Notes: generated from the letters alone by a model not told the origin. A DNA stretch of 64,000 bases from Streptomyces marianii (GCF_005795905.1 NZ_VAWE01000001.1:310001-374000), one strand, 5' to 3'. Positions 52,899-62,585 are shown, numbered from the stretch's first letter. A program made the numbers and translations.

Positions 52899-54148
52899 GC
52901 CGCTGCCTGTTCGTCGTCCCGCCACTCGTGGGGCACATCAATCCGCTGGTGGGGGTGGCCGCGGAGTTGGTCTCCCGGGGCCATCGGGTGGCCTGGGCGG
53001 GGGTGCCGGAGATCGTCCGCCGTCTCGCCGGGCCGGACGCCCACGTCTTCCCGTCGCCGGTGTCGTGGGCCGAAGCGGACCGCCCCGTCCGGCCGCCGGA
53101 CATCCGGGGCCCCGAGGCCCTCAGGTTCCTGTGGGAGCGGTTCCTGGTGCCGCTCGCGGACGCGATGGCCGACGGCGTACGGGACGCGGTGGTCGCCTTC
53201 CGGCCCGATGTGGTCGTGGCGGACCAGCAGGCACCGGCAGGTGCGCTGGTCGCGGAGCGGCTCGGGGTGCCGTGGGCGACGTCGGCGACGACGCCGGCCG
53301 AGCTCACGGACGCGCTGGCGCCCATGCCGAAGGTCGCCGCGTGGAACGACGCGCTGCTGCGGGAGCTGCGGCTGCGCATCGGGGACCCGGAGGGCACGGC
53401 GGATCCGCGGTTCTCCCCCCGTCTGGTGCTGGCCTTCTCCGCTCCGGAGCTGGCCGGGCGGCCCGCCCGCGGTGGCGAGGGGATCCGCTGGGTGGGCCCT
53501 TCGCTGGCCGCCCGCCCCTCGGCAGCCGACTTCCCGTGGGAGTGGCTGGACCCCGGGCGGGCGACGGTCCTGGTCACGCTCGGCACGGCGAACACCGACG
53601 CCGGAGGGCGCTTCCTCACCGCATGCGCCGAGGCCCTGCGGGCGCGGGCGGACCGGCTGCAAGCCGTCGTCGTCGACCCGGAGGGCGTCCTCGGCGGTCC
53701 CGGCATCACCCTCCCGGGCGGTGCGGCCACGGGGACGGGCGAGGGGACGGCCGCCGTCCGGCCGGACCGGGATCTGCTCGCCCTCCCCGCCATACCGCAG
53801 CTCGCGCTGCTCGGGCACGTGGACGCCGTGGTGTGCCATGCCGGTCACAACACGGTGGTCGAGGCTCTGTGGCACGGCGTTCCCCTCGTCGTGGCGCCGA
53901 TCCGCGACGACCAGCCGGTCGTCGCCGCGCAGGTGTGCGACGCGGGGGCCGGGGTCCGCGTCCGGTTCGGCCGGGCCGGCGCCGCCCGCATCGGAGCGGC
54001 CGTGGACGCCGTGCTGCACGGCCCCGGCCACCGGGCCGCCGCCCGTGCCGTCGGGTCGGCACTGCGCGCGGCGGGCGGAGCCGCGGCCGCGGCGGACCAT
54101 CTCGAGAGGCTGCTCGATGACGAGTTCCGGGACAAGGAGGAGGGATGA
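52895..54148 (+). CDS. GT1-family (MGT-type) glycosyltransferase
   Basis: 417 residues, GT-B fold. The acceptor domain opens with RCLFVVPPLVGHINPLVGVA and AELVSRGHRVAWAG. The sugar-nucleotide domain contains VLVTLGTANTDAGG and the donor motif VVCHAGHNTVVEALWHGVPL followed by VVAPIRDDQPVVAAQ. This is the macrolide/carotenoid glycosyltransferase type (compare CrtX and YjiC), transferring a sugar from NDP-sugar to a hydroxyl of a lipophilic acceptor. The acceptor is presumably the synthase product, by operon context only. GTG 52895 overlaps the hydrolase stop and its own stop overlaps the methyltransferase start (ATGA). Confidence 0.92.
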   Translation: MSRCLFVVPPLVGHINPLVGVAAELVSRGHRVAWAGVPEIVRRLAGPDAHVFPSPVSWAEADRPVRPPDIRGPEALRFLWERFLVPLADAMADGVRDAVVAFRPDVVVADQQAPAGALVAERLGVPWATSATTPAELTDALAPMPKVAAWNDALLRELRLRIGDPEGTADPRFSPRLVLAFSAPELAGRPARGGEGIRWVGPSLAARPSAADFPWEWLDPGRATVLVTLGTANTDAGGRFLTACAEALRARADRLQAVVVDPEGVLGGPGITLPGGAATGTGEGTAAVRPDRDLLALPAIPQLALLGHVDAVVCHAGHNTVVEALWHGVPLVVAPIRDDQPVVAAQVCDAGAGVRVRFGRAGAARIGAAVDAVLHGPGHRAAARAVGSALRAAGGAAAAADHLERLLDDEFRDKEEG

Positions 54149-55227
54149 CGTCGCGCGAGGTACGGTCCCGCAGACGCCGGGCCAGGCGGGAGACGGTGAC
54201 CGCACTCCGGCCGGAGTACGAGGCCGAGCTGGCCGAGGGGCCCGAGGCGTTCTTCGAGCCGCTGCGCCACGGCTGCCCGTGGTGCGGGTCGGTCCGGATC
54301 GGCGGGCATCTGCGGACGCCGGACCTGCTCCAGCACAAGCCCGGCCGGTTCCGGGTCGACCGCTGTCACTCCTGCGGCCACCTCTTCCAGAACCCCCGGC
54401 TGAACGCCCGAGGCCTCGCCTTCTACTACCGCGACTTCTACGACGGCCTCGGCGAGCAGCAGCTGGACGGGATGTTCGGCGGGCGCACCGCGTCCTACCG
54501 GCGCCGCGCGGAGTCCGTGCGCCCCCTGGTCGACGGCGCGAAGCGGTGGCTGGACGTGGGCACCGGGCACGGGCACTTCTGCGGGGTGGCCCGGACGGTC
54601 CTGCCGGAGGTGGCGTTCGACGGGCTCGACCGCTCCGAGGGGGCGGAACTGGCCGAGCGGCGGGGGCGGGTCGAGCGGGGATTCCGGGGCGGCTTCACCG
54701 AACTGGCGCCGGACCTCGCCGGGGAGTACGACGTCGTCAGCCTGTTCCACTACCTCGAGCACAGCACGGAACCGCTGCACGAACTGGAAGCGGCCCGGAC
54801 GTCGCTGCGCACGGGCGGACACCTGGTGGTGGAGGTGCCGGACCCGGAGAGCGGCTACGCGCGACTGCTCGGCCGCTGGTGGCTCCCCTGGCTCCAGCCC
54901 CAGCACCTCCATCTCATGCCGATGGGCAATCTCCGCGGCGCGCTGGCGGAACTGGGGTTCACGGTGGTGGCCGAGCAGCACCGGTCGGCGCACGAGCCGG
55001 TCGACCTCGTGGCGGCGGTGTGGCTGGCCCTGGAGGGAGCCGCGCCGCGGGACGACCTCCCGTGGCTTCCGCCCGTCGGCCCGCTGCACCGGGCGCTGCG
55101 CGGCGCGGCGCTGCTGGCGGGCGTCCCGGCGCTGGTGGCGGCGGCGCTCCTCGACCAGGCGGTCGCACCGTTCACCGGACGTCTCGGGCTGTGCAACGCG
55201 TACCGCCTGGTGGCCCGCAAGGACTGA
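54145..55227 (+). CDS. SAM-dependent methyltransferase with N-terminal zinc ribbon
   Basis: 360 residues. A four-cysteine ribbon (CPWC about 50-53, CHSC about 74-77) precedes a class I methyltransferase: motif I RWLDVGTGHGHFCGVAR (about 134-150), DGLDRSEGAE, motif III YDVVSLFHYLEHSTEPLHEL and HLVVEVPDPESG. This arrangement (Methyltransf_23-like with a leading ribbon) is seen in sugar or lipid methyltransferases such as NDP-sugar C-methyltransferases and exopolysaccharide enzymes. A hydrophobic segment near 310-330 may bind lipid. Last gene of the operon, followed at once by a terminator. Confidence 0.88.
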   Translation: MTSREVRSRRRRARRETVTALRPEYEAELAEGPEAFFEPLRHGCPWCGSVRIGGHLRTPDLLQHKPGRFRVDRCHSCGHLFQNPRLNARGLAFYYRDFYDGLGEQQLDGMFGGRTASYRRRAESVRPLVDGAKRWLDVGTGHGHFCGVARTVLPEVAFDGLDRSEGAELAERRGRVERGFRGGFTELAPDLAGEYDVVSLFHYLEHSTEPLHELEAARTSLRTGGHLVVEVPDPESGYARLLGRWWLPWLQPQHLHLMPMGNLRGALAELGFTVVAEQHRSAHEPVDLVAAVWLALEGAAPRDDLPWLPPVGPLHRALRGAALLAGVPALVAAALLDQAVAPFTGRLGLCNAYRLVARKD

Positions 55228-55282
55228 CACGCCGCTGCCGCCGGGCGCGGATCCCGCCACCCCTGCGGGTCAGCGGCGTGTC
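55226..55282 (+). terminator. Terminator of the synthase operon
   Basis: GACACGCCGCTG (55226-55237) and CAGCGGCGTGTC (55271-55282) form a perfect 12-bp stem that encloses a second GC-rich hairpin. It starts inside the last gene's stop codon. It is bidirectional in form and also lies beyond the convergent GNAT gene's stop. Confidence 0.7.
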
Positions 55283-55331
55283 GTGGGGATCGTGCCGTCG
55301 GGGGGTAGGGCCCCGACGGAGGCTCGACCGG

Positions 55332-55790
55332 TCAGCCGAGCGGGCGCTCGTAGACGAGGAATCCCTCGTGCCGGGCCACACGGTCGTAGAGGGCGCGTGC
55401 GGTGGCGTTGTCCCGGTGCGTCTGCCAGTGGAGCCGCTCCGCGCCGGCCTCGCGCGCCGCCGCCGCCGTGGCCTCGATGAGGGTCCGGCCCACACCCCGG
55501 CCGCGCGCGGCGGGCGCGGTGAACAGGTCCTCCAGACAGCAGTACGTGCCGGCGGCCCAGGTGGAGCGGTGCAGCACGTAGTGGCAGATGCCGGCCAGTC
55601 CGGCGCCGGTCCACGCCCCGAGCCCCCGCACCGGCTCGGCCGGGTCGGCGAACCGTGCCCACGTCAGATCGGTGACCTCCGGCGGAAGGGTGTGCTCGTA
55701 GAAGTCCAGGTAGGCCTGCCACAGCGGCTCCCAGGCCTCCCGGTCTCCGGGAGCGAGGGGGCGTACTTCGAGACCCGGGTCGGACGTCAC
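55332..55790 (-). CDS. GNAT-family acetyltransferase
   Basis: 152 residues. LEVRPLAPGDREAWEPLWQA start, then TYCCLEDLFTAPAARGRGVG with the acetyl-CoA loop ARGRGVGRTLIEA (about 96-108), and HRDNATARALYDRVARHEGF as the final helix-strand. Small-molecule or protein N-acetylation; target unknown. GTG 55790 is chosen because GAGGAAA lies eight bases upstream; the longer open frame upstream lacks coding character. Convergent with the synthase operon. Confidence 0.88.
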   Translation of the reverse strand: MTSDPGLEVRPLAPGDREAWEPLWQAYLDFYEHTLPPEVTDLTWARFADPAEPVRGLGAWTGAGLAGICHYVLHRSTWAAGTYCCLEDLFTAPAARGRGVGRTLIEATAAAAREAGAERLHWQTHRDNATARALYDRVARHEGFLVYERPLG

Positions 55791-56006
55791 GGTGGGTTTC
55801 CTCGCGCTCGCACGGTCTGCGGTTGGGCACAGGATGCCACGCGGGCCGCAGGGCCGTTTCATACACCGCACCTGCACGGACTCATGGGCGTACCAGGGTC
55901 GGCGGGTCAGACCCCCGACCGGCCGCACGCCTTTCGGCCGGGAGTGTCCGCGTCCGGTGGACGTCGGCTCGTCACGACCGCATATCGGCGAGCCCTATGC
56001 CCGGAT

Positions 56007-57137
56007 ATGATGCATTTTGTGATCATGTTCGGTCGGCTGCGGCGCCCTCGTCGTTTCTACGGAGGCCGGTGGACGGCTGTCCTGCTGTCGCCGGCCATTC
56101 TCACGATCCTCATCTCCTCCCTGGCCTTCTCCACCCCGAGGGAGAAGGCCTTCAGCCGTCTCCTGCCCGCCGCACCCGCTCTCGCCGCGGCGTTGTGGCC
56201 GGTGCTCGCCACGGTCCTGCTGGGGGCCTTCTGCCTGCTGGTCATGATCAGTCTCAGCTTCTTCTACACCGATCTGGGAACGCCGTACACGGCCGCCGCG
56301 ATCATCCTGGTGACGCTGGCGGCCGCGTACGCCAGCCACGTCAGGATCCAGCGCGAGGAGGCGCTGTTCCACGTACGGCTCGTCGCCGACGCCGCCCAGA
56401 AGGTGCTGCTGCGCCCGCTGCCGAGCCGCATCAACGACGTCGAGATCGAGTCGCTGTACCTGGCGGCCCAGGAACAGGCCCGGATCGGCGGCGACTTCTA
56501 CGAGGTGGCCGACACCCCGTACGGCGTGCGCCTGCTCATCGGCGATGTGCGGGGCAAGGGCCTGTCGGCGGTGGGCGCGGCATCGGCGGTGATCAACTGC
56601 TTTCGGGAGAACGCGTACGACCAGCCCGATCTCCGTGGCATCACCCGGCGGCTCGAGACCAGCATCACCCGCTACAGCGCCGCGTTCCCCACCCAGGAAC
56701 TGCCCGAGCGCTTCGCCACCGCCATACTCGTCGAGATCCCCCACGACGGCGGCGCGATCCGGATCCTGAACTGCGGGCATCCCCCGCCGATGCTCGTGCA
56801 CCGCGGCGAGATCCGCGTCCTGGAGCCGTCCACCCCCTCACCGCCCCTGAACCTGGCGGCGCTCATCGGGGACCACTACTACGTGGACACCGTCCCCTTC
56901 GACCCCGGCGACCATCTCCTGCTCTACACGGACGGCGTGACGGAGACCCGGGACCGCGCCGGGGAGTTCTTCCCGCTGCCGGACTGGATGCGGCACAACG
57001 GCTCCACCGCGCCGAGGGAACTGCTCGACCGGCTCCACCAGGACCTGCTCCGCTACAGCGGCGGGCGGCTCGACGACGACATCGCCGCCCTCGCCGTGAG
57101 GTGCCCCAACAGCCGAGGGCCGGGGACGGCGGAGTAG
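56007..57137 (+). CDS. Membrane-anchored SpoIIE-type PP2C phosphatase
   Basis: 376 residues. Three membrane segments occupy the first 100 residues (AVLLSPAILTILISSLAF, LWPVLATVLLGAFCLLVMIS, TAAAIILVTLAAAYASH). The cytoplasmic phosphatase domain follows: ARIGGDFYEVADTPYG (metal Asp), VRLLIGDVRGKGLSAV, LNCGHPPPML, LLLYTDGVTETRD and LDDDIAALAV. Such RsbU/SpoIIE-like enzymes dephosphorylate anti-anti-sigma factors in partner-switching control of sigma factors. ATG 56007 or 56010; no clear ribosome site. A 13-bp-stem terminator follows, so it is transcribed separately from the next phosphatase. Confidence 0.9.
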   Translation: MMHFVIMFGRLRRPRRFYGGRWTAVLLSPAILTILISSLAFSTPREKAFSRLLPAAPALAAALWPVLATVLLGAFCLLVMISLSFFYTDLGTPYTAAAIILVTLAAAYASHVRIQREEALFHVRLVADAAQKVLLRPLPSRINDVEIESLYLAAQEQARIGGDFYEVADTPYGVRLLIGDVRGKGLSAVGAASAVINCFRENAYDQPDLRGITRRLETSITRYSAAFPTQELPERFATAILVEIPHDGGAIRILNCGHPPPMLVHRGEIRVLEPSTPSPPLNLAALIGDHYYVDTVPFDPGDHLLLYTDGVTETRDRAGEFFPLPDWMRHNGSTAPRELLDRLHQDLLRYSGGRLDDDIAALAVRCPNSRGPGTAE

Positions 57138-57187
57138 GCGCCCGGGCGCCGTGGCCCCGTTACCGAACGGACGGCCCCGCACGCAAC

Positions 57188-57219
57188 GGCCGCCCCGGGC
57201 TCCCACGCCCGGGGCGGCC
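57188..57219 (+). terminator. Terminator after the membrane phosphatase
   Basis: GGCCGCCCCGGGC and GCCCGGGGCGGCC form a perfect 13-bp stem with a 6-base loop, and flanking CGGCCCC/GGGGCCG can extend it. Confidence 0.75.
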
Positions 57220-57361
57220 GTGGGGCCGAGACGTCCCGGGGCCGTCCGCGTTGGTGTTCCGCGCCGCCCAGGATCATGCTGGTGACGAGAGCCCTGGCCG
57301 TGAGCTCCCCCTGGTGGGCAGCGGGAGCGGCGCGATGGGCAAAGGGGCGAGATGAGCGGCG

Positions 57362-60229
57362 ATGGAACGACTTCCCACCTCACCGGGCGAACCTCCCGGC
57401 ACCGCGCAGCCACCTCCCGCCCCGGCCGGCGACCGGCCCGGCCCGGCCCAGCCGCCCCCCACCGTCCCCGGCGACCGCCCCGACACGGCCGGGCCGGTCC
57501 CCGGGCGTCCGCTGCCCACCGCCACGGCGGTCATCAGCGAGCAGGGTGTCGTGACGGGATGGAGCGAAGGAGCCCGCCGGCTGCTGGGGTACGCGCCCGC
57601 CGAGGTCATGGGACGGCCCGCCGCCCGTCTCCTCGCGCACGGCTCCGCTCCGGTCGCACCGCCCGGCCCCCCGTGGCCCACGGACCTCGGTGGCACCCTG
57701 ACCCTGCGCCATCGGGACGGCCACGAGCTATCGCTCCCGCTGAACGCCACCCGCCGGACCACCACCAGCGGCATCACCGAGTGGCTCGTGACCAGCACCG
57801 CAACGGCGGACGACGGCTCCACCGCCCCGGCCCCACAGGAACCGGCGCCCATGGAACCGGCGCCCGGGCCTGCGGGAGGGTCGGCCTCGACATCCCCGGC
57901 CGTCGAGGCCGCGGGCTCCTCGGCCGGCGAGGCGCCGGACCGCGAGGGGCCCGCCGCCGACGGGCCCGCCGCCGAGGGACCGGAACCCGGAGCACCGGCC
58001 GTCGACGCGCCGGCCGCCGGGCCCCGGGCCCCGGAACACCCGGCGGGCGAGCCTCCGCCCGATGCGGCACCGTCGTACGCAGGCCCCCCGGCCGGTGCAC
58101 CGCACCCCGGCACCACCGCCGGGGAGACGCCGCACCCCGGCACACCCGCCCCCGCACCTCAACCCGGCACCACCGCCGGGGGGACACCGCACCCCGGCCC
58201 GGTCGCCGACGAGGTGCTGGGGGCCTGGGTCTTCGCCCAGTCCCCGTGCATGCTCGCGGTGTTCGACACCGACCTGCGGCTGCTGCGCGCCAATTCCGCC
58301 ATGGAACGCGCGCTGTCCCTGCCCGAGGCGCGGATCCGCGGGCTGCGGCTCACGGAGATCGTTCCCGACCCGGTGAGCGAGGAGACCGAGCACTCCATGG
58401 GCCTGGCACTCCGGACCGGCAGGCCCCAGCACACCCCCACGGTGCTGCGTCCCACGGGTAACAGTTCCGAGGCCGGCCGCCCGGCCACCGTCACCCCGCT
58501 CACGGACGACGGCGGCGTCCGGGCCGTGTGTCTGACCGCGCACGCGCGTACCGAGGAGCCCGAACACCACCTCACCCGGCAGCGGATGCTGCTGGAGGAC
58601 CCGGGCGCCGGGATCGGCACCACTCTCGACCTGGAGCGCACCGCGCAGGAACTCACCGACGCCGCCGTGCCCCGGCTCGCCGACACCGCTGCCGTCGAGT
58701 TGTGCGAAACCCCTCGTCACAGCCGTCCGACCGGCCCCCTGCCGCTGCGCCGTACCGCCTACCGCTCACATCCGCCGGGCACCGTTCCGGCGGCGGACCC
58801 GGAGCCCGTCACCCACCCCGCCCACTCCCCGCTGACCCGGTGCCTGACGACGGGCCGCAGCGCCGTGTACCGCATGGACGACCCCTCCCTCGCCCAGTGG
58901 AGGGCCACTGATCCGGAGGCCGCGCGGCTGGACGAGGCCGGCACGCGCACGCTGATGGCGGTACCGATGCTCACGGCGGGATCCACACTCGGAGTGGCGC
59001 TGTTCACCCGCAACCGCAACCCTCAGCCGTTCACACCGGACGACCTTCAGCTGGCCGAGCAACTTACCCACCGCGCCGCCACCGGCATCCACAACGCCCG
59101 CCGCTTCACCCGCGAACGCACCACCACCATGACCCTGCAGCGCAGCCTGCTCCCGCACACACTGCCCGACCAGCCCGCCCTCGACATCGCCACGCGCTAT
59201 CTGCCCGCCGGTGCCGAAGCGGGCGTGGGAGGCGACTGGTTCGACGTCATCCCGCTGTCCGGCGCGCGCGTCGCCCTCGTCGTCGGCGACGTCGTCGGCC
59301 ACGGCATCCGGGCCTCCGCCACCATGGGCCGGCTGCGCACCGCGGTCCGCACGCTCGCCGATGTGGACCTCCCGCCCGACGAACTGCTCACCCGGCTCGA
59401 CGACCTCGTACTCCATCTGTCCACCGACGAGTCCTCGGCCACCGCCGACACCACGACGGGCATCGGCACCACCTGCCTGTACGCGATCTACGATCCGATC
59501 TCCCGGGACCTGACACACGCCCGCGCCGGCCACCCGCCACCGGCCGCCGCCACCCCCGGCGGCGACGTGTACTTCCTCGACACCCCCGCCGGTCCTCCCC
59601 TGGGGCTCGGCGGCCTCCCCTTCGAAACGACCACCACCACGCTCGACGAGGGCACGTTGCTCGCCTTCTACACCAACGGCCTGCTCAACGCGCGCGAGAC
59701 CGACATCGACCAGACCCTGGACACGCTCTTCACGGCGCTCGCCCGCCCGTCGTCCGGCCTCGAGACCACGTGCGACCGCATTCTGACGACCCTGCTCACC
59801 CACCCGCCCACCGACGACATCGCCCTCCTCATCGCCCGCACCAAGACGCTCCGCCCCCAGCACGTCGCCACATGGACGCTCCCGCACGACCCCGCGGTCG
59901 TCATCGAGGCCCGTCACCGCACGACCGAGCAGCTCGCCGCCTGGGGACTCGTGGAGGCCACCTTCATCACGGAGCTGATCGTCAGCGAGCTCGTCACCAA
60001 CGCCATCCGCTACGGGAAGCCCCCGATCCAGCTGCGTCTGATCCACACCGACACCACACTCACCACCGAGGTCACCGACTACAGCAGCACCAGTCCGCAT
60101 CTGCGCCACGCCCACACCTACGACGAGAACGGCCGCGGGCTCTATCTCATCGCCCAGCTCACCCAGCGCTGGGGCACCCGGCACACTCCGACCAGCAAGA
60201 CCATCTGGACCGAGCAGACGCTGATGTGA
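57362..60229 (+). CDS. PAS-PAS-GAF-PP2C-HATPase regulatory phosphatase
   Basis: 955 residues. A Pro-rich start, PAS about 50-140 (GVVTGWSEGARRLLGYAPAE), a 130-residue Pro/Ala/Gly linker, PAS about 280-390 (MLAVFDTDLRLLRANSAMER), GAF about 400-585, SpoIIE-type PP2C about 590-810 (GVGGDWFDVIPL, VALVVGDVVGHG, AGHPPP, PPTDDIALL), and a GHKL kinase-like ATPase about 820-955 (ELIVSELVTNAIRYG, DENGRGLYLIAQL). This architecture senses a signal and controls an anti-anti-sigma/anti-sigma pair. The usual YTDG metal-site Asp is Asn here (LAFYTNGLL, N772), so phosphatase activity may be altered. ATG 57362. Confidence 0.9.
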   Translation: MERLPTSPGEPPGTAQPPPAPAGDRPGPAQPPPTVPGDRPDTAGPVPGRPLPTATAVISEQGVVTGWSEGARRLLGYAPAEVMGRPAARLLAHGSAPVAPPGPPWPTDLGGTLTLRHRDGHELSLPLNATRRTTTSGITEWLVTSTATADDGSTAPAPQEPAPMEPAPGPAGGSASTSPAVEAAGSSAGEAPDREGPAADGPAAEGPEPGAPAVDAPAAGPRAPEHPAGEPPPDAAPSYAGPPAGAPHPGTTAGETPHPGTPAPAPQPGTTAGGTPHPGPVADEVLGAWVFAQSPCMLAVFDTDLRLLRANSAMERALSLPEARIRGLRLTEIVPDPVSEETEHSMGLALRTGRPQHTPTVLRPTGNSSEAGRPATVTPLTDDGGVRAVCLTAHARTEEPEHHLTRQRMLLEDPGAGIGTTLDLERTAQELTDAAVPRLADTAAVELCETPRHSRPTGPLPLRRTAYRSHPPGTVPAADPEPVTHPAHSPLTRCLTTGRSAVYRMDDPSLAQWRATDPEAARLDEAGTRTLMAVPMLTAGSTLGVALFTRNRNPQPFTPDDLQLAEQLTHRAATGIHNARRFTRERTTTMTLQRSLLPHTLPDQPALDIATRYLPAGAEAGVGGDWFDVIPLSGARVALVVGDVVGHGIRASATMGRLRTAVRTLADVDLPPDELLTRLDDLVLHLSTDESSATADTTTGIGTTCLYAIYDPISRDLTHARAGHPPPAAATPGGDVYFLDTPAGPPLGLGGLPFETTTTTLDEGTLLAFYTNGLLNARETDIDQTLDTLFTALARPSSGLETTCDRILTTLLTHPPTDDIALLIARTKTLRPQHVATWTLPHDPAVVIEARHRTTEQLAAWGLVEATFITELIVSELVTNAIRYGKPPIQLRLIHTDTTLTTEVTDYSSTSPHLRHAHTYDENGRGLYLIAQLTQRWGTRHTPTSKTIWTEQTLM

Positions 60230-60298
60230 GCCGTCGGGGGCGGGGAGCCGCCGGAAACTCCGTTGCGGTGCGGGCCCGGGCGGCCGACGGTTGTCTCC

Positions 60299-61288
60299 AT
60301 GACCACGCACCCCACCCCGCCGCCCGGTACCACCGTGCGCCCGGCGGAGCTCGACGACGCGGAGGCCGTGTGCGCCCTCCTCAATGAGATCGACGTGCTG
60401 GAAATCGGCCGTCCCGACACCTCGTTGACGGAGCTCGAAGCCGATCTGAGGCATCCGGAAGTGGACCTGGAGCGCGACTCCTGGCTGCTGTTCGACGGGG
60501 ACCGGCTGGTCGGGTACGGGCTGCTGTGGGACGACTCCGGCCACGAGCGGATCGACATGGACCAGTACACGCTCCCGGACCGGCAGCGGGCCGCAAGCCA
60601 CCTGTTCGACCTGATGGAGTCCCGCGCCGTGGAGCGGGCGGCGCTCAACGGGGCGTCGCGAGCGGTGGTGCACATGCACCTCAACATCGAGCCCACGACG
60701 GACGTGGACGCCCTGCGCGGACGGGGCTGGCATCCGGTCCGCCGGTACAACGTGCTGACCCGGCCGCTGTCGGCAGCCGCCGACCCGGTGCCCGCGGCCC
60801 CTCCCGGTGTGACACTGCGCGCCTGCGCGGCGGAGCAGGACCGCAGGCGTGCGCACGCTCTGCTCCAGGCGTCGTTCGCCGACCACTTCGACTTCCAGCC
60901 GCGCACCTACGAGCAGTGGCTGGACGACATCGGCGCCGACCGGGCCGACTGGTCGCTCGTCTGGATCGCGCACGTCGACGGCATCGGCGACGCGGCGGTG
61001 GTGCGGACGCACGACAACCGCGCCTCCTCGGGCTGGATCGGCAACCTCGGCGTCCTGCGCGAGGCCCGGGGCCGGGGGCTCGGGGGGCATCTGCTGCGGC
61101 ACTCCTTCGGGCACTACGCGGCACTGGGACGGGACCGGATCGGCCTCGGTGTGGACACCGACAACAGGAGCGGGGCCCTGGCCCTCTACGAGGGCCACGG
61201 TATGACGCTCGACTTCGCCGTCGACACCTGGGAGTTGACCCTGCCGGTCCCCGCCCGAGGCACCGCCCGCGCCGCCTCCGTCGGCTGA
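60299..61288 (+). CDS. Tandem GNAT acetyltransferase (mycothiol-synthase-like fold)
   Basis: 329 residues with two GNAT units. The N-terminal unit, about 10-160 (VRPAELDDAEAVCALLNEID), looks degenerate. The C-terminal unit, about 170-320, has LRACAAEQDRRRAHALLQAS, IGNLGVLREARGRGLGGHLL with the acetyl-CoA loop RGRGLGGHLL, and GVDTDNRSGALALYEGHGM. Double GNATs include mycothiol synthase MshD, but the usual MshD context is absent, so the substrate is unknown. ATG 60299 has no strong ribosome site. It lies 70 bases after the regulatory phosphatase, on the same strand. Confidence 0.85.
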   Translation: MTTHPTPPPGTTVRPAELDDAEAVCALLNEIDVLEIGRPDTSLTELEADLRHPEVDLERDSWLLFDGDRLVGYGLLWDDSGHERIDMDQYTLPDRQRAASHLFDLMESRAVERAALNGASRAVVHMHLNIEPTTDVDALRGRGWHPVRRYNVLTRPLSAAADPVPAAPPGVTLRACAAEQDRRRAHALLQASFADHFDFQPRTYEQWLDDIGADRADWSLVWIAHVDGIGDAAVVRTHDNRASSGWIGNLGVLREARGRGLGGHLLRHSFGHYAALGRDRIGLGVDTDNRSGALALYEGHGMTLDFAVDTWELTLPVPARGTARAASVG

Positions 61289-61904
61289 CGCGGCGGGCCG
61301 GCTCTGCGGGCAGCACCCCTGCCCGCGGCCGCCGCACGGACCCGGCAGGGCGGCCCGCCCGCGCCGGGACCGTCCCGTGCGGCCCCGTCCGCCCGGCGGA
61401 ACGCGTCCCGCCGGGCGGAACCTCCGCGGCCCGCTCGTCATCCTCCCCACCGGACGGCGAACGACGGCAAGGACGAGGGGCGCGGCGTGGTGCGCGGTGG
61501 GGCGACGAGGAGCGGACGGGTTCGGACGGCGCGAGGGCGCGGGCGCCGAGTCGGCGCGGCGTCCTCGGGGCGGGGAGCGCCGCCGGGCTGGGTGTGGCGG
61601 CGGGCTGGGTGTGGCGGCGGGCAGTCGGGCGGCGGGGGCGTCTGCCGGACCCCCGCGCGCGTTCGACCCGGGGCGGCTGTTCCGCCACCCGCATTCGTTC
61701 TGAGCCTGGCCCGCCGCCGATCCGGTAAGCGGTCCGGGGGTGGTTCGCGGGCCACGCCGGCGGAGTGGGGGCGGACGCACCGCCGGGGGAAGTCCGCTCC
61801 GACGGGGGCCCGCCAGAGGACGGTACGCCGGCCGGCCGGGGGCGCCGGGATCCGCTGCCGTAGCGTCCGACACAACCCGTCCCCGCGGCGTATGGACGGG
61901 AGCA
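61289..61904. other. 615-base stretch without a supported gene
   Basis: It contains a 17-bp tandem duplication, GGGCTGGGTGTGGCGGC, at 61585-61618. One plus frame has a Tat-signal-like phrase SRRGVLGAGSAAGLGVAAG across the repeat but ends without a domain. Otherwise no coding signal on either strand. Confidence 0.45.
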
Positions 61905-62567
61905 TCAGTACGCGTCGTCGCGGATCGCGGAGAGCAGACGCGCGCAGCGGGCGCTCATGTCCCCCGCGGACTGCTCCGGGTGCGAGATCCACCAGCCGAC
62001 CAGTGCGCTGACCGTGCCCGTCCAGACGTGCTTGAGGGCGTCCGCGTCGAGCGGGTCCGTGTTGCCCCCGCGTCCCAGCAGCGCGGCCGTGCCCTCCGCC
62101 GCGAGGCCGTCGACGGCCGCCCGGTGCCGCTGCGCGGCCGAGCGGAGCTCCGATCCCGGCGGGAGCGTCCGGTCGTAGAGCACGAACCACGCGTGGCGTT
62201 CGTCCTCCAGGGCGCTGAAGAGCGCGGTGAGGACCGCGTGGGCCAGCGGCGTGGCCGAGGACGGCGGGCCGGCGGTGATCGTGTCCTCGATCGCCGTGAG
62301 CAGCCGGGCGGCGACACGTTCGAGGCACGCCAGGTAGAGGCCGTCCTTGGAGCCGAAGTAGGTGTAGAGCATCGGTTTGGTGACGCCCACCTGCCGGGCG
62401 ATCGCCGCCATGGACGCGCCGGCGTGCCCGCTGCGGCCGAACTCCTCCATCGCCGCGGCCATGATCTGTTCCTCCCGGCGGGCGCGCGGTACGCCCTTCG
62501 TGCCCGCGCCGCGCCGGTCGCGCCCCTCGTCGGAACCGGGTGTCGCCGGACCTCTTGCAGTACCCAT
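61905..62567 (-). CDS. TetR-family transcriptional regulator
   Basis: 220 residues. The helix-turn-helix lies at about 30-80: ARREEQIMAAAMEEFGRSGH, MAAIARQVGVTKPMLYTYFG and SKDGLYLACLERV. The C-terminal ligand domain has many aromatic and hydrophobic residues (WFVLYDRTL, WTGTVSALVGWWIS). ATG 62567. It diverges from an FAD-linked oxidase gene with overlapping dyads in the 58-base gap, so it most likely represses that gene and itself. Confidence 0.92.
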   Translation of the reverse strand: MGTARGPATPGSDEGRDRRGAGTKGVPRARREEQIMAAAMEEFGRSGHAGASMAAIARQVGVTKPMLYTYFGSKDGLYLACLERVAARLLTAIEDTITAGPPSSATPLAHAVLTALFSALEDERHAWFVLYDRTLPPGSELRSAAQRHRAAVDGLAAEGTAALLGRGGNTDPLDADALKHVWTGTVSALVGWWISHPEQSAGDMSARCARLLSAIRDDAY

Positions 62568-62585
62568 GACAGGACTATACGTTGC

